Shown here: piece after piece, positions 8,319 to 17,641 of the stretch
Layout: every line of letters starts with the position of its first letter
How positions within the stretch are numbered: position 1 is the stretch's first letter
NCBI GenBank assembly: GCA_902826695.1
Contig: CADEFU010000020.1
Span: 1-37,432 of the forward strand
Source of the DNA: an uncultured Alphaproteobacteria bacterium
GTDB taxonomy: Bacteria > Pseudomonadota > Alphaproteobacteria > Micropepsales > Micropepsaceae
Direction of reading: 5' to 3'
Length of the DNA: 37,432 nt
The notes under the pieces: generated by a model
The model's database searches: none
What the model was told of the DNA's origin: nothing
Seen by the model: the letters and a program-made list of their open reading frames with translations, nothing else
Position numbers and translations under genes: made by a program

Positions 8319-9412
8319 TGAACATCAGCTGGACCTTCTCCAAATATCTGGCGAAACAGTTCGCGATCAGCGTCGGCCTCGTCTTCGCGATGTGCATGAC
8401 GCTCGGCTTCGTTATCGACATCGTCGAACTCCTGAACCGCACAGCTGGGCGTGACTCAGTACCGCTTCCCGCCATCCTTGAGATGGCCTTCCTCAAGCTT
8501 CCTAATCTCACCGAAAAGATGATGCCGTTCGCAGTCCTGTTCGGAGCGATCTGGTGTTTCTCGCGCCTGACCCGCAGTCAGGAACTTATCGTCGCGCGTG
8601 CTTCCGGCGTCTCGGCTTGGTTGTTCTTGGCACCGGCGCTGTTGGCAGCGTTGCTGATCGGCATCGTCATGACGACAATTTACAACCCGATGGCTGCGGT
8701 CATGATCGCGCGCTACGAGAAACTTGAGGCGCGCTATATCAGAGGTAAGTCCTCGTCACTGAACGTTTCGGGCAACGGGTTGTGGCTCCGGCAGGGTGAC
8801 GAGAAGGGCCAAACGGTCATCCACGCGCAGCGCGTGTCCGACAGCGGATTGCGACTGCAGGAAGTGATCATGTTCATCTACGAGGGAAAAGACCTGTTTC
8901 GCGGCCGAATCGATGCCTCGACCGCAGCGCTCTTGAAGGGAAAATGGCGCCTTGAGAGGGCTTGGGTTACGGGTCCGGACCGTCCAGCTGTGTTCTATCC
9001 GTCACTCGATGTCAAAACGTCGTTAACTCCGACCCAAATTCAAGAAAGCTTTGCAACCCCTGCTACTATTGGTTTTTGGGACCTTCCGACCTTCATTTCG
9101 CTGGCCGAGGGGGCTGGCTTTTCGGCAACAAAACATAGGCTCCACTACCACGCTTTGCTTGCGGGCCCCATGCTGTTGTGCGCTATGATCTTCGTGGCGG
9201 CGGCTTTCTCGCTTCGGCTGGCGCGTCTAGGGGGGGCTGCGAGGCTCGTACTCTCGGGCGTTCTAACGGGGTTCCTGTTGTATTTCTTCACGGACGTGAC
9301 ACACGCCCTGGGAATATCGGGAACTGTACCCGTAGCCTTGGCGGCGTGGGCTCCGGCCACCACTGCGTTGTTGTTTGGTATGGCGTCGTTGTTTAATCAG
9401 GAGGACGGATGA
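8318..9412 (+). CDS. lptG: LPS export permease LptG
   Basis: This is the second permease of the LptB2FG exporter. The 364-residue product starts MNISWTFSKYLAKQF, with a first helix near 14-38, a segment carrying LPNLTEKMMPFAVLFG that is typical of the family, a periplasmic domain at about 130-270, and three C-terminal helices (from LLAGPMLLCAMIFVAAAF onward). It overlaps lptF by one base and lptD by four (ATGA), so the three are very probably co-translated. Order and direction match the usual alphaproteobacterial locus. LptF and LptG are close paralogues; I assign G by its second position and the N-terminal sequence. Confidence 0.93.
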   Translation: MNISWTFSKYLAKQFAISVGLVFAMCMTLGFVIDIVELLNRTAGRDSVPLPAILEMAFLKLPNLTEKMMPFAVLFGAIWCFSRLTRSQELIVARASGVSAWLFLAPALLAALLIGIVMTTIYNPMAAVMIARYEKLEARYIRGKSSSLNVSGNGLWLRQGDEKGQTVIHAQRVSDSGLRLQEVIMFIYEGKDLFRGRIDASTAALLKGKWRLERAWVTGPDRPAVFYPSLDVKTSLTPTQIQESFATPATIGFWDLPTFISLAEGAGFSATKHRLHYHALLAGPMLLCAMIFVAAAFSLRLARLGGAARLVLSGVLTGFLLYFFTDVTHALGISGTVPVALAAWAPATTALLFGMASLFNQEDG

Positions 9413-11616
9413 AGGTCGCGTATCGCCTCATCACTTGCCTCCTATTTCTGTTTTCAACAGCCACAATCGCTGCCGCCGCGGGTCACGCGCCGCTAGTGAT
9501 GCCGATCGCGCGCGCGCTCGCTGACGAACCCACCGGCACACCGCCGAAGGAGCCCGCAGCCGCGACCGATGAAAAGAAGCAAGAAGTTCTGATCCGCGCC
9601 GACAAGATGACCTATGACGCGAACACCAAAGTGGTGACCGCCGAAGGCAACGTCGAAGTCACCTACGGCGAGCGCACGCTCCTCGCGGACAAGCTCTCCT
9701 ACAATCAAGAATCCCGCATCGTTCTGGCCGAAGGCAACGCCACGATCCGCGAGGCGAACGGCACCACGCTCTCGGGTACCCGCATCGAAGTCACTGACGA
9801 CATGCGTGAAGGCATCATCGAAAGCATGAATGTCGTGATCGCCGGTCGCGGACGTTTGGCGGCCGCGCGGGCGACGCGCACCGGCGGCAGCATGATGACG
9901 CTTGAGAAGGCGGCCTATACCACGTGCGAGCCCTGCAAAGAGGACCCGAACCGCTCTCCGACGTGGCAGATCAAAGCCTTCCGCGTAAAATACAACCAGG
10001 CCAAGGCACGCGTCGAATACGAAGACGCATTCTTCGAAGTGTTCGGCGTGCCGATCGCCTACCTGCCGTATTTCTCACACTCAGACCCAGAAGCACCGCG
10101 CCAATCGGGTTTCCTGGTTCCGGGCATGGGCCACTCGACCGACATCGGCTACTTCCTAGAGATCCCCTATTACTTCGCGCTGGACCCGAGCTACGACCTG
10201 TTGCTGTCGCCGATGTACACGGAGAACGACGGCCCATTGTTGAAGGGCGAGTGGCGTCAGCGCGTCGTTGACGGCCAGTACAACGTCCAAGCCAGCGGCC
10301 GCTACGGCCGGCCACGCGACCGCTTCGGCGTCGAGTACGGCGACGAGACCTTCCAAGGCCACGCGTTCGGCCAAGGCCGCTTCAACGTCGATGAGGTATG
10401 GCGCTGGGGTTACGACCTCGAAGTAACGTCAAACGACACGTACCTGAAGCGTTACGACATCAATTCGAAAGACCGCCTGGTCAACAACCTGTTCCTCGAA
10501 GGTATCGACGGCCGCTCCTACGCCTCGGTAAACGGTTGGTACTTCCAGGGCTTGCGCGAAACCGACGACCCCGGCACGACACCGCTCGTTCTTCCGCTCG
10601 TCGAAGTCGAATATGTGCCCGATGAGAAAGTTCTTGGCGGCCGCTTCCAGCTGATCGGCAACGCACTCTACCTTCACCGCGGCGAAGGCCGCGACACGGC
10701 TCGCGTATCGACGACGGCGGCATGGAAACTGCCGATCACGACGACAGGCGGCCATCTTCTGACGTTCTTCGCCAACTTGCGCGCTGACGCCTACCACGTG
10801 ACCGACGGGGGCGTGAGCGGCACCGACGACCAGACGACCGGTCGCGTTCTTCCCTCGGCTGGCGTCGAATGGCGCTACCCGATGGTGCGTACCGACTGGG
10901 GCTGGAAGCAAATAATCGAGCCGATCGTGCAATTCGTCGGCGCGCCTTATGGCGGCAACCCCGACGAAATTCCGAACGAAGACAGCGCGGCGTTTGAGTT
11001 CGACGAGACGAACCTCTTTTCGTTCAACAAGTTCCCGGGCCTCGACCGCTCGGAAACCGGCCCTCGCGTCAACGCCGCTATCCGCGCCGCCGCCTATTTC
11101 GACGAAGGCTTCATCGAAGCGATCGTCGGTGAGAGCTTCCGCTTCCACGAAGACGACGCTTTCACTGAGCAATCCGGCTTGCGCAACCAGCAATCCGACT
11201 ATGTCGGCCGTCTGACGATCCAACCGGACAACAACATCCGCCTGGTCCACCGTTTCCGCATCGACCAGAGCGCGCTCCGCTACGAGCGCAATGAAATTTA
11301 CGCCGAGGCATTCGATCCCGAATGGTACACGCTCAGAGCCGGGTATCTGCTGCTCGAGCCCGAGCCGCTGATCCCGCTGCAACGCGAAGAAGTCTCGCTC
11401 GAGGGCCGCGTGCGTGCGCTGCAAAACATGTGGCTTCGCGCCTCCGGCCGGCGTGACCTCGCCGATGAACAAATGATCGAGAGCAAGTTCGGCATCTCGT
11501 ACGAAGACGACTGCGCTGAGTTCGGCATCGACTTCCGCCGCCGCTTCACCCGCGACCGCGACATCGAACCGGCGTCTTCGTTCCTGTTCACGTTCCGTCT
11601 AAAGGGCGTGAATTAG
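9409..11616 (+). CDS. lptD: LPS-assembly outer-membrane protein LptD
   Basis: LptD is the outer-membrane barrel that, plugged by the lipoprotein LptE, inserts lipopolysaccharide into the outer leaflet. The 735-residue product has a signal peptide (about 1-24, ending ATIAAAA), an LptA/OstA-like jellyroll domain at about 58-170 (TYDANTKVVTAEGNVEVTYG), and a long beta-strand-rich barrel ending in KGVN. The mature part has only three cysteines: Cys173 and Cys176 (TTCEPCKED) and Cys702 (EDDCAEF). E. coli LptD has four, joined in two disulfides, so at most one bond between the N-terminal pair and Cys702 can form. The start overlaps the lptG stop. A CCGG hairpin-like stretch after the stop is too weak to call a terminator. 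Confidence 0.95.
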   Translation: MKVAYRLITCLLFLFSTATIAAAAGHAPLVMPIARALADEPTGTPPKEPAAATDEKKQEVLIRADKMTYDANTKVVTAEGNVEVTYGERTLLADKLSYNQESRIVLAEGNATIREANGTTLSGTRIEVTDDMREGIIESMNVVIAGRGRLAAARATRTGGSMMTLEKAAYTTCEPCKEDPNRSPTWQIKAFRVKYNQAKARVEYEDAFFEVFGVPIAYLPYFSHSDPEAPRQSGFLVPGMGHSTDIGYFLEIPYYFALDPSYDLLLSPMYTENDGPLLKGEWRQRVVDGQYNVQASGRYGRPRDRFGVEYGDETFQGHAFGQGRFNVDEVWRWGYDLEVTSNDTYLKRYDINSKDRLVNNLFLEGIDGRSYASVNGWYFQGLRETDDPGTTPLVLPLVEVEYVPDEKVLGGRFQLIGNALYLHRGEGRDTARVSTTAAWKLPITTTGGHLLTFFANLRADAYHVTDGGVSGTDDQTTGRVLPSAGVEWRYPMVRTDWGWKQIIEPIVQFVGAPYGGNPDEIPNEDSAAFEFDETNLFSFNKFPGLDRSETGPRVNAAIRAAAYFDEGFIEAIVGESFRFHEDDAFTEQSGLRNQQSDYVGRLTIQPDNNIRLVHRFRIDQSALRYERNEIYAEAFDPEWYTLRAGYLLLEPEPLIPLQREEVSLEGRVRALQNMWLRASGRRDLADEQMIESKFGISYEDDCAEFGIDFRRRFTRDRDIEPASSFLFTFRLKGVN

Positions 11617-11652
11617 GCCAAAACCGGGCAATCCGGCCTGTCGTATCCACCA

Positions 11653-11682
11653 TTGATCGGGCCCTCAAAGTGGCTATTCTCC
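11653..11682 (+). promoter_or_regulatory. Possible promoter before surA
   Basis: TTGATC and CTATTC are separated by 16 bases in the 146-base gap between lptD and surA. A dyad GTGAC-AGC-GTCAC follows at 11691-11703 and could be an operator. These are resemblances only; transcription could equally read through from lptD. Confidence 0.25.
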
Positions 11683-11762
11683 CGGACGTTGTGACAGCGT
11701 CACGCGGTTGAGTCGTGTACCAGCCGCGAAGTTGTCTTCGCTCTCGTTCCTCGGAAGTTGCG

Positions 11763-13148
11763 ATGTCTGCTCGTATCCCGGTTTTCTCGACCAAATTCCT
11801 CACCGTGCTGGGATTTGCGGTTGCTGCCGCCCTTGCCATCTCGGGCGATCACTCAAGTGCCGCCGGCGCAACCCAAGAACCGAAGACGATGCGGGCGGCT
11901 GCGGTCGTCAACGACGTCATCATCTCGACGTTCGACCTCGAACAGCGGGTGAAACTGGTCATGGTGACCTCAGGCTCACAAAGCCCCGACGCCGCCAAGC
12001 GCCTCCGCCCGCAAGTGTTGCGCCAACTCGTCGACGAGTTGCTTCAGCTTCAAGAGGCGCAAAAGCTCAAGGTCAACATCACGCAGGATGACCTGGACAA
12101 GAACTACGCGCGCGTCGCCAAGCAGAACCAAACCACCGTGGACCAGATCAACAAGATGCTCGATGACAACGGCATCGCGCGCTCGACCTTGAACAATCAG
12201 CTTAAAGCCGACCTTGCCTGGCAAAAACTCATCCAAGGCCGGTTGGCGCCGCGCGTAACGGTTTCCGAAGACGAGATCGAGGCCGCCTATCAGCAGATGC
12301 TTACCGCCACAAACCAAGTTCAGTACGCGGTCTCCGAAATTTTTGTGGCCGTGGACGTTCCGGAAGCTGAGGACCAGGCCAAGCAAAACATTCAGCAGAT
12401 CCTGGGCCATCTGCGCAGCGGCGCAACATTCACGGCGATCGCACGCCAATTCAGCCAATCCGCGTCGCGGACCAATGGCGGCGATATCGGTTGGGTCGGT
12501 GAAGGCGACCTGCCGAGCACAGTTGCAGCTGTCGTGAAGAAAATGTCGCCTGGTGCGATATCCGAACCGATCCGCGCACCCGGCGGCTACTACGTCGTCG
12601 GCTTACGCGAGAAGCGTCTTCCCGTAGGCTCGAAGGTTGAAGCTGCCGCGCCGCCCAAGCCTCAGGCCGCGCAAAAGATGCGGTCGACCATCTCGATCGG
12701 TCGCGTGGCGATTCCGCTGTCTGCGAGCGCCTCGAAGGCAAAGCAAGAGCAAGCCAAAGACCTCGCAATCGAACTCTACCGCACCATAAACGGCTGCTCG
12801 TCGGCCGGCGCAGTCAGCCGCTCGCGCGGCGCGAAGTTCGAGATGATCGGCGAGATGAGCATCAAGGATATGGCGCCGGAGTTTGTCAAAATTCTCTCGC
12901 AAACGCCGAACGGGCGTTCCACGCCACCGCTGCGCGGTCAAACCGGCGTCGAGATGTTCGTCATCTGCTCGGGCGGCATGGTCCCGGCAGCGGGCGTTGC
13001 GGTCGCTGGCTCTTCGGTCGCTCCTGCAAAGGAAGTCTCGCGCGACGAAATCGAGGATCGCCTGTTCAACCAGGAACTTTCGATGCTCGCCCGCCGTTAC
13101 CTGCGCGACCTGCGCCGTGACGCCACGATCGAGATGCGGGACAACTAA
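11763..13148 (+). CDS. surA: Periplasmic chaperone / prolyl isomerase SurA
   Basis: SurA escorts unfolded outer-membrane proteins, including LptD, across the periplasm. The 461-residue product starts MSARIPVFSTKF, with a signal peptide to about residue 34 (SSAAGA). It then has a SurA N-terminal helical chaperone domain (about 43-165, with MRAAAVVNDVIISTFDLEQR) and one parvulin isomerase domain (about 187-283, with GGDIGWVGEGDLPSTVA and GYYVVGLREKR). The C-terminal region has no second clear parvulin copy, whereas E. coli SurA has two. A GTG at 11715 is in frame, but the signal peptide fits the ATG at 11763. It lies between lptD and pdxA, as in many proteobacteria. Confidence 0.93.
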   Translation: MSARIPVFSTKFLTVLGFAVAAALAISGDHSSAAGATQEPKTMRAAAVVNDVIISTFDLEQRVKLVMVTSGSQSPDAAKRLRPQVLRQLVDELLQLQEAQKLKVNITQDDLDKNYARVAKQNQTTVDQINKMLDDNGIARSTLNNQLKADLAWQKLIQGRLAPRVTVSEDEIEAAYQQMLTATNQVQYAVSEIFVAVDVPEAEDQAKQNIQQILGHLRSGATFTAIARQFSQSASRTNGGDIGWVGEGDLPSTVAAVVKKMSPGAISEPIRAPGGYYVVGLREKRLPVGSKVEAAAPPKPQAAQKMRSTISIGRVAIPLSASASKAKQEQAKDLAIELYRTINGCSSAGAVSRSRGAKFEMIGEMSIKDMAPEFVKILSQTPNGRSTPPLRGQTGVEMFVICSGGMVPAAGVAVAGSSVAPAKEVSRDEIEDRLFNQELSMLARRYLRDLRRDATIEMRDN

Positions 13149-13156
13149 GGGTCCGC

Positions 13157-14167
13157 ATGCCGGCGCGCACGCGGCCCCTAGCACTCACCATGGGCGAGCC
13201 CGCCGGTATCGCGGGCGAGATTGCGATCAAGGCCTGGCACGCCCCTGACGGCCGCCCCGTGCCCTCCTTCGCCTTGTTGGGTGATCCGGACTGGCTGCGC
13301 GCCGAGGCACATCGCATCAAGAGCCACGTCCACGTCCTCGAAGTGGCCACGATGGCGGAGGCCGCAAGCCGCTTCCACGAAGGCTTGCCCGTGATCCCTT
13401 TGCATCTGAAGACCAAGGCCGCCCCGGCGGCGCCGGACCCGCGCAACGCCGAAGCCGTCATCGCCTCCATCGATCGTGCCGTCGCCCTTGCCCGCAGCGG
13501 CGAGGCCGCAGGCATCGTCACCAACCCCATCCACAAGGCCTCGCTCTACGGGGCCGGCTTCAAGTTCCCCGGCCACACCGAATATCTCGCCTCGCTCTGC
13601 GGCGCGGCCCACCCGGTGATGATGCTCGCGATCGAGGGCCTGCGCGTCGTGCCCGTAACCGTTCACCTCGCGCTTGGTGAAGCCGTCCGCACGCTGACGC
13701 GTGAGGCCATCGTCACCGCGGCCGCAACCACCTACGAAGCCCTCTCCCGAGACTTCGGTATCGCCAATCCGCGCCTCGCCATCGCGGCGCTAAACCCGCA
13801 CGCGGGCGAAGGCGGGGCGATGGGAATGGAGGAGCAGACCGTCATCTCGCCCGCCATCAAGGCGCTGCAGGGCCGCGGTATCGAAGCCAAGGGCCCGCTC
13901 CCGGCCGACACGCTGTTCCACGCGGCGGCGCGCAGCCGCTACGACGCCGTCATCTGCATGTATCACGATCAGGCGCTGATCCCGCTGAAGACGCTGGACT
14001 TCGCGGGCGGGGTCAACATCACGCTGGGTCTGCCGTTCGTGCGCACGTCCCCCGACCACGGCACCGCCTTCGACATCGCGGGCCAAGATAAAGCCGATCC
14101 ATCGAGCCTGCTTGCGGCACTGCGCTTGGCCGCACGCATCGCCGTCGAACGCGCCAAGCGCGCATGA
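13157..14167 (+). CDS. pdxA: 4-hydroxythreonine-4-phosphate dehydrogenase
   Basis: PdxA oxidises 4-phosphohydroxy-L-threonine in the DXP-dependent route to pyridoxal phosphate. The 336-residue product has the family length. It shows [11 protein letters not shown] near the start and three metal-binding histidines, His170 (VTVHLALGE), His215 (NPHAGEGG) and His270 ([11 protein letters not shown]), and ends with the [14 protein letters not shown] motif. AAGGG precedes the ATG and the start is 8 bases past the surA stop. Its stop overlaps the rsmA start (ATGA). The surA-pdxA-rsmA order is conserved from E. coli. Confidence 0.96.
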   Translation: MPARTRPLALTMGEPAGIAGEIAIKAWHAPDGRPVPSFALLGDPDWLRAEAHRIKSHVHVLEVATMAEAASRFHEGLPVIPLHLKTKAAPAAPDPRNAEAVIASIDRAVALARSGEAAGIVTNPIHKASLYGAGFKFPGHTEYLASLCGAAHPVMMLAIEGLRVVPVTVHLALGEAVRTLTREAIVTAAATTYEALSRDFGIANPRLAIAALNPHAGEGGAMGMEEQTVISPAIKALQGRGIEAKGPLPADTLFHAAARSRYDAVICMYHDQALIPLKTLDFAGGVNITLGLPFVRTSPDHGTAFDIAGQDKADPSSLLAALRLAARIAVERAKRA

Positions 14168-15012
14168 GCAGCGCCGACGGACTACCTCCCCTTCGCGATG
14201 TAATCGCAAGCCTCGGCCTCAGCGCCCGCCGTTCGCTCGGTCAGAACTTCCTTTTCGACCTGAACCTGACGCGCCGCATCGCCCGCGAAGGGGGCGCTCT
14301 CGAGGGCCGCACCGTCCTCGAAGTCGGCCCCGGCCCTGGCGGTCTCACCCGCGCGCTCTTGGCGGAAGGGGCAAAGCGCGTTATCGCGATCGAGCGCGAC
14401 GAACGCTGCTTACCCGCCCTGCACGATATCTCGACCGCCTACGGTGGCCGTCTAACCGTCGTCGCCGCCGACGCCCTGGATATTGACGAACGATCCATCC
14501 TCGCCGGCGAACGCGCCGTCGTGGTCGCCAACCTCCCCTACAACGTCGCAACCCCGCTCTTGGTGAAGTGGCTGACCGCGACACCCTGGCCCCCCTGGTA
14601 CGACAGCCTCACTCTGATGTTTCAGCGAGAGGTCGCCGAGCGCATCGCAGCCAAGCCCGGCTCATCCGCCTACGGCCGCCTCTCCATCATCAGCCAATGG
14701 CGCACCAACCCGCGCATACTCTTCGACGTCCACCGTTCGGCCTTCACGCCGCCGCCGAAGGTGACGTCGTCCGTTGTCCGCCTCGAACTGCGCGCGAGCC
14801 CGCGCGGCGAAGCATCGGCACCGCTCCTCGAGCGCGTCACCGCCGCTGCCTTCGGTCAACGCCGCAAGATGCTCCGCTCCAGCTTAAAATCGCTCGGCGC
14901 CTTCAGTGACGCGCTTATCGAGGAAGCAGCCCTCGACCCAACCGCCCGCGCCGAAGAGATCCCCGTCGAAGGCTTCACAGCCCTCGCCCGCGCGCTGAGC
15001 AAACGGCTTTAA
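14164..15012 (+). CDS. rsmA: 16S rRNA dimethyladenosine transferase
   Basis: RsmA (KsgA) dimethylates two adjacent adenines in helix 45 of 16S rRNA, using S-adenosylmethionine, late in small-subunit assembly. The 282-residue product has LGQNFLFD (about 25-32), the SAM-binding [15 protein letters not shown] (51-65) and the catalytic NLPY motif (123-126), then a C-terminal domain with [13 protein letters not shown]. It overlaps pdxA by four bases and is the last gene of the plus-strand run. It converges with gmk, sharing stop-codon bases at 15009-15012. Confidence 0.97.
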   Translation: MSSADGLPPLRDVIASLGLSARRSLGQNFLFDLNLTRRIAREGGALEGRTVLEVGPGPGGLTRALLAEGAKRVIAIERDERCLPALHDISTAYGGRLTVVAADALDIDERSILAGERAVVVANLPYNVATPLLVKWLTATPWPPWYDSLTLMFQREVAERIAAKPGSSAYGRLSIISQWRTNPRILFDVHRSAFTPPPKVTSSVVRLELRASPRGEASAPLLERVTAAAFGQRRKMLRSSLKSLGAFSDALIEEAALDPTARAEEIPVEGFTALARALSKRL

Positions 15013-15641
15013 GCCATCAACTCGCGCACAAATTCCGACAATCCCGTCTGGCGCGCACGCTTCAACCGCTCGGCCTCGACAATGAACGCGATCTTCGTTT
15101 CGGCAGCCTGCACGTCGTCGTTCACGACCACATAGTCGTACTCTGCCCAGTGGCTGATCTCGCCGCTCGCCTTCGCCATCCGCTGCGCCACGACGTCCGC
15201 CGCGTCGAGCCCCCGGCTCTTCAGCCGCCGCTCAAGCTCAAGGCGCGACGGTGGGAGAATGAAGATGCTGACCACATCCTCCCGGGCCTTCTCCTTTAGC
15301 TGCTGCGTCCCCTGCCAGTCGATGTCGAACAGCACGTCGAGACCTTGGCCGAGCGCTTCCTCCACCGGTTCGCGCGGCGTTCCGTAACTGTTGCCGAACA
15401 CGGTCGCGTGCTCCAACAACTCGCCCCGCCTCACCTTCTCCTGAAAGGCCGACGGCGCGATGAAGTAGTAGTCCTTGCCATGCACCTCCGACGCCCGCCG
15501 GGCGCGCGTTGTCACCGACACGGACATCGTGAAGTTCGAGTCCGTCTCCAGCAGCCGCTTGGCCAGCGTCGTCTTTCCCGCGCCCGACGGCGAAGACAGC
15601 ACCAGCATCATGCCGCGCCGTTTGATCGTGGTCAGTGTCAT
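15009..15641 (-). CDS. gmk: Guanylate kinase
   Basis: Gmk phosphorylates GMP to GDP with ATP. The 210-residue product has a P-loop (SPSGAGKTT, about 17-25), the GMP-binding [21 protein letters not shown] stretch (first 20 residues given by SVSVTTRA to DYYF, about 41-61), and [15 protein letters not shown]. It is slightly N-terminally extended by [10 protein letters not shown] relative to the core. The start overlaps the yicC stop (ATGA), so the two are coupled. The yicC-gmk pairing is common in proteobacteria. Confidence 0.96.
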   Translation of the reverse strand: MTLTTIKRRGMMLVLSSPSGAGKTTLAKRLLETDSNFTMSVSVTTRARRASEVHGKDYYFIAPSAFQEKVRRGELLEHATVFGNSYGTPREPVEEALGQGLDVLFDIDWQGTQQLKEKAREDVVSIFILPPSRLELERRLKSRGLDAADVVAQRMAKASGEISHWAEYDYVVVNDDVQAAETKIAFIVEAERLKRARQTGLSEFVRELMA

Positions 15642-16525
15642 TCGACGTTTTGAACCTGTTCGCGCAGCTGATCGATCGTGGCCTTGAGCTCAAGCCCAAC
15701 CCGCGTCAGCTGAATATCCGACGACTTCGAACACAGCGTGTTCGCCTCACGGTTCAACTCCTGCGCCAAAAAATCGAGCCGGCGGCCCTGCGCCCCCGCG
15801 TCGGCAAAGAGCCCACGCGCCTGCGCCAGGTGCGACTTCAGCCGGTCCAGCTCCTCCCGCACATCGGCCTTCACCAGCAGCAGCGCGAGCTCTTGCGCGA
15901 GCCGTTCTTCGCTCACACCCGCGCGCGCCTTCAATAGCTCGTCGAGCGACGCACTCAGCCGCGTTCGCATCTGCTCAGGCTGCATCGCAGCCAGCCGCTC
16001 GGCATCGCCGACAAGCGCGTCCATACGTTGCGTGTGTTGACGCAAGACGGCATCAAGCCGGGCGCCTTCCTCGCGCCGCGCGCCCTTAAGCGCATCGAAC
16101 GCATTCGCAAGGCTGCCAAGCACCGCCGCATCCCGCGCCGCCAGCTCAGCCTCATTCAGCGGCGCCGGTTGCGCATCGATGACACCGCGCAGCGCCAGGA
16201 TGCCGTCCAGGCTGGGTGGCGCCGCCTTCACCATCCCCTCAAGCTGCTTCAGCGCCGCCAACACTTGGCTCAGCGCGTCCATGTTGACGCGCACGGAGCC
16301 TCGCGCCGGGTCTGCGTCCAACGTCAGCGACGCCGTGATCGACCCACGCGAAAACCGCTCGCCCGCAAGCAAGCGCGCCGGTTGTTCAAGGCCCTCAAAG
16401 CCCTCGGGCACCCGCACCCTCACGTCGAGCCCGCGCGCGTTCACGCTGCGCACCTCCCAGTGCCAACGCCATGCGCCCTGCGCCCCTTGCGCCCGGGCAA
16501 ACCCTGTCATGCTGGAAAGCGGCAC
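15638..16525 (-). CDS. yicC: YicC-family endoribonuclease
   Basis: YicC-type proteins are ring-forming RNases that, in E. coli, affect small-RNA stability. The 295-residue product begins MPLSSMTGFARAQG, the family's SMTGF signature, followed by EVRSVNARGLDVRVRVP. The C-terminal part has GRRLDFLAQELNREANTLCSKS, the conserved DUF1732 block, and ends with helix-forming [17 protein letters not shown]. It overlaps gmk by four bases. Function is inferred from family, with no contradiction in the sequence. Confidence 0.93.
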   Translation of the reverse strand: MPLSSMTGFARAQGAQGAWRWHWEVRSVNARGLDVRVRVPEGFEGLEQPARLLAGERFSRGSITASLTLDADPARGSVRVNMDALSQVLAALKQLEGMVKAAPPSLDGILALRGVIDAQPAPLNEAELAARDAAVLGSLANAFDALKGARREEGARLDAVLRQHTQRMDALVGDAERLAAMQPEQMRTRLSASLDELLKARAGVSEERLAQELALLLVKADVREELDRLKSHLAQARGLFADAGAQGRRLDFLAQELNREANTLCSKSSDIQLTRVGLELKATIDQLREQVQNVE

Positions 16526-16581
16526 GCCTCAAACCCTCGATTCTGGCGCGACTGTAGGCTGGCCGGCGCAGCCGCTCAACG

Positions 16582-17595
16582 CTAAGGCGTGCCCGGCGTC
16601 GCCGTAGCCGCACGCTGCCGCTCGATCTCGCGCCATTTTTGCACGTTTCTTTCGTGCTCGGCCAAGGTCGCCGCGAACACGTGCCCACCCGTTCCATCCG
16701 CCACGAAGAACAAGTCCTCCGTTGGCGCCGGGTTCAACACGGCCGCGAGCGAGGCCTTTCCCGGGTTCGCGATCGGCGTCGGCGGCAAAGCCGGGATCAC
16801 GTAGGTGTTGTAGCCGGTTGGCTTGTCCAACTCGCTCTGCCGGATCCCGCGCCCAAGCGGAACACCCTTCGTCAACCCATAGATGATCGTCGGGTCCGAT
16901 TGCAGCTTCATACCCTTGCGCAACCGGTTCACGAACACCGCCGCAACGCGCGGCCGTTCTTCCGCCACACCGGTCTCCTTCTCGACGATCGAAGCCAGAA
17001 TCACGGCCTCTTCCTTCGATTTGATCGGAAGATCCGCTACCCGTTGGGCCCAAAGCTCGTCGAGTATGCGCGTGTGATCGTCGGCCATCTTCTTCAACAA
17101 CCCATCGCGCGTCTCGCCGCGATTGAAGATGTAGGTCTCGGGCAACAACGAGCCCTCAGGAGGATCCACCGTAATCTCGCCCGTCAGCGTCGGATGGTTG
17201 CGCACCAGATCCACGATCATCGCGCTCGTCAGCCCTTCCGCCGCGGTCAACTTGTAGACGATGGAGCGCCCCTCAATAAGAAGCTCCATGATGTCCTTCG
17301 GCGAGGCGCCGGAAGGAATCGCGTACTCGCCAGCCTTCAACGCGGCGGCCTTGCGGCTGTACATCACGCCTGCGCGAAAGATCAAAGCACTGCGAACGAC
17401 GCCGCGTTGCTCCAAAATGCCCGCCGCTTGATTGAGCCCTGTGCCCATAGGCAGCGAGATGATCGTCTGAGTCTCGCCGTCATAAGCTCTCGGCCCCGGC
17501 GCCTCGAACTGATTGAGCACGTACCAGCCCGCTGCAACGGCAGCCGCAGCACCGAGTAAGATGAGCATCAGGAAAAAACGCAGGAATGAGCGCAA
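16582..17595 (-). CDS. mltG: Endolytic murein transglycosylase MltG
   Basis: MltG cuts nascent peptidoglycan strands at the inner membrane and so sets glycan length. The 337-residue product has one N-terminal membrane helix (about 7-26), a LysM-like part (about 40-110) and the YceG catalytic domain. The catalytic glutamate is in ILASIVEKETG (Glu205), and the substrate groove motifs SDPTIIYGL and NTYVIPALPPTPIANPG are intact. It is preceded by fabF at 46 bases, a frequent alphaproteobacterial arrangement linking fatty-acid and wall genes. The tail (QRAATATPGTP) is a short low-complexity extension. Confidence 0.95.
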   Translation of the reverse strand: MRSFLRFFLMLILLGAAAAVAAGWYVLNQFEAPGPRAYDGETQTIISLPMGTGLNQAAGILEQRGVVRSALIFRAGVMYSRKAAALKAGEYAIPSGASPKDIMELLIEGRSIVYKLTAAEGLTSAMIVDLVRNHPTLTGEITVDPPEGSLLPETYIFNRGETRDGLLKKMADDHTRILDELWAQRVADLPIKSKEEAVILASIVEKETGVAEERPRVAAVFVNRLRKGMKLQSDPTIIYGLTKGVPLGRGIRQSELDKPTGYNTYVIPALPPTPIANPGKASLAAVLNPAPTEDLFFVADGTGGHVFAATLAEHERNVQKWREIERQRAATATPGTP

Positions 17596-17641
17596 AGGGA
17601 CGAGCTCCGCGAATAGGGGACGAGGCGTTAAGGATTATCCG

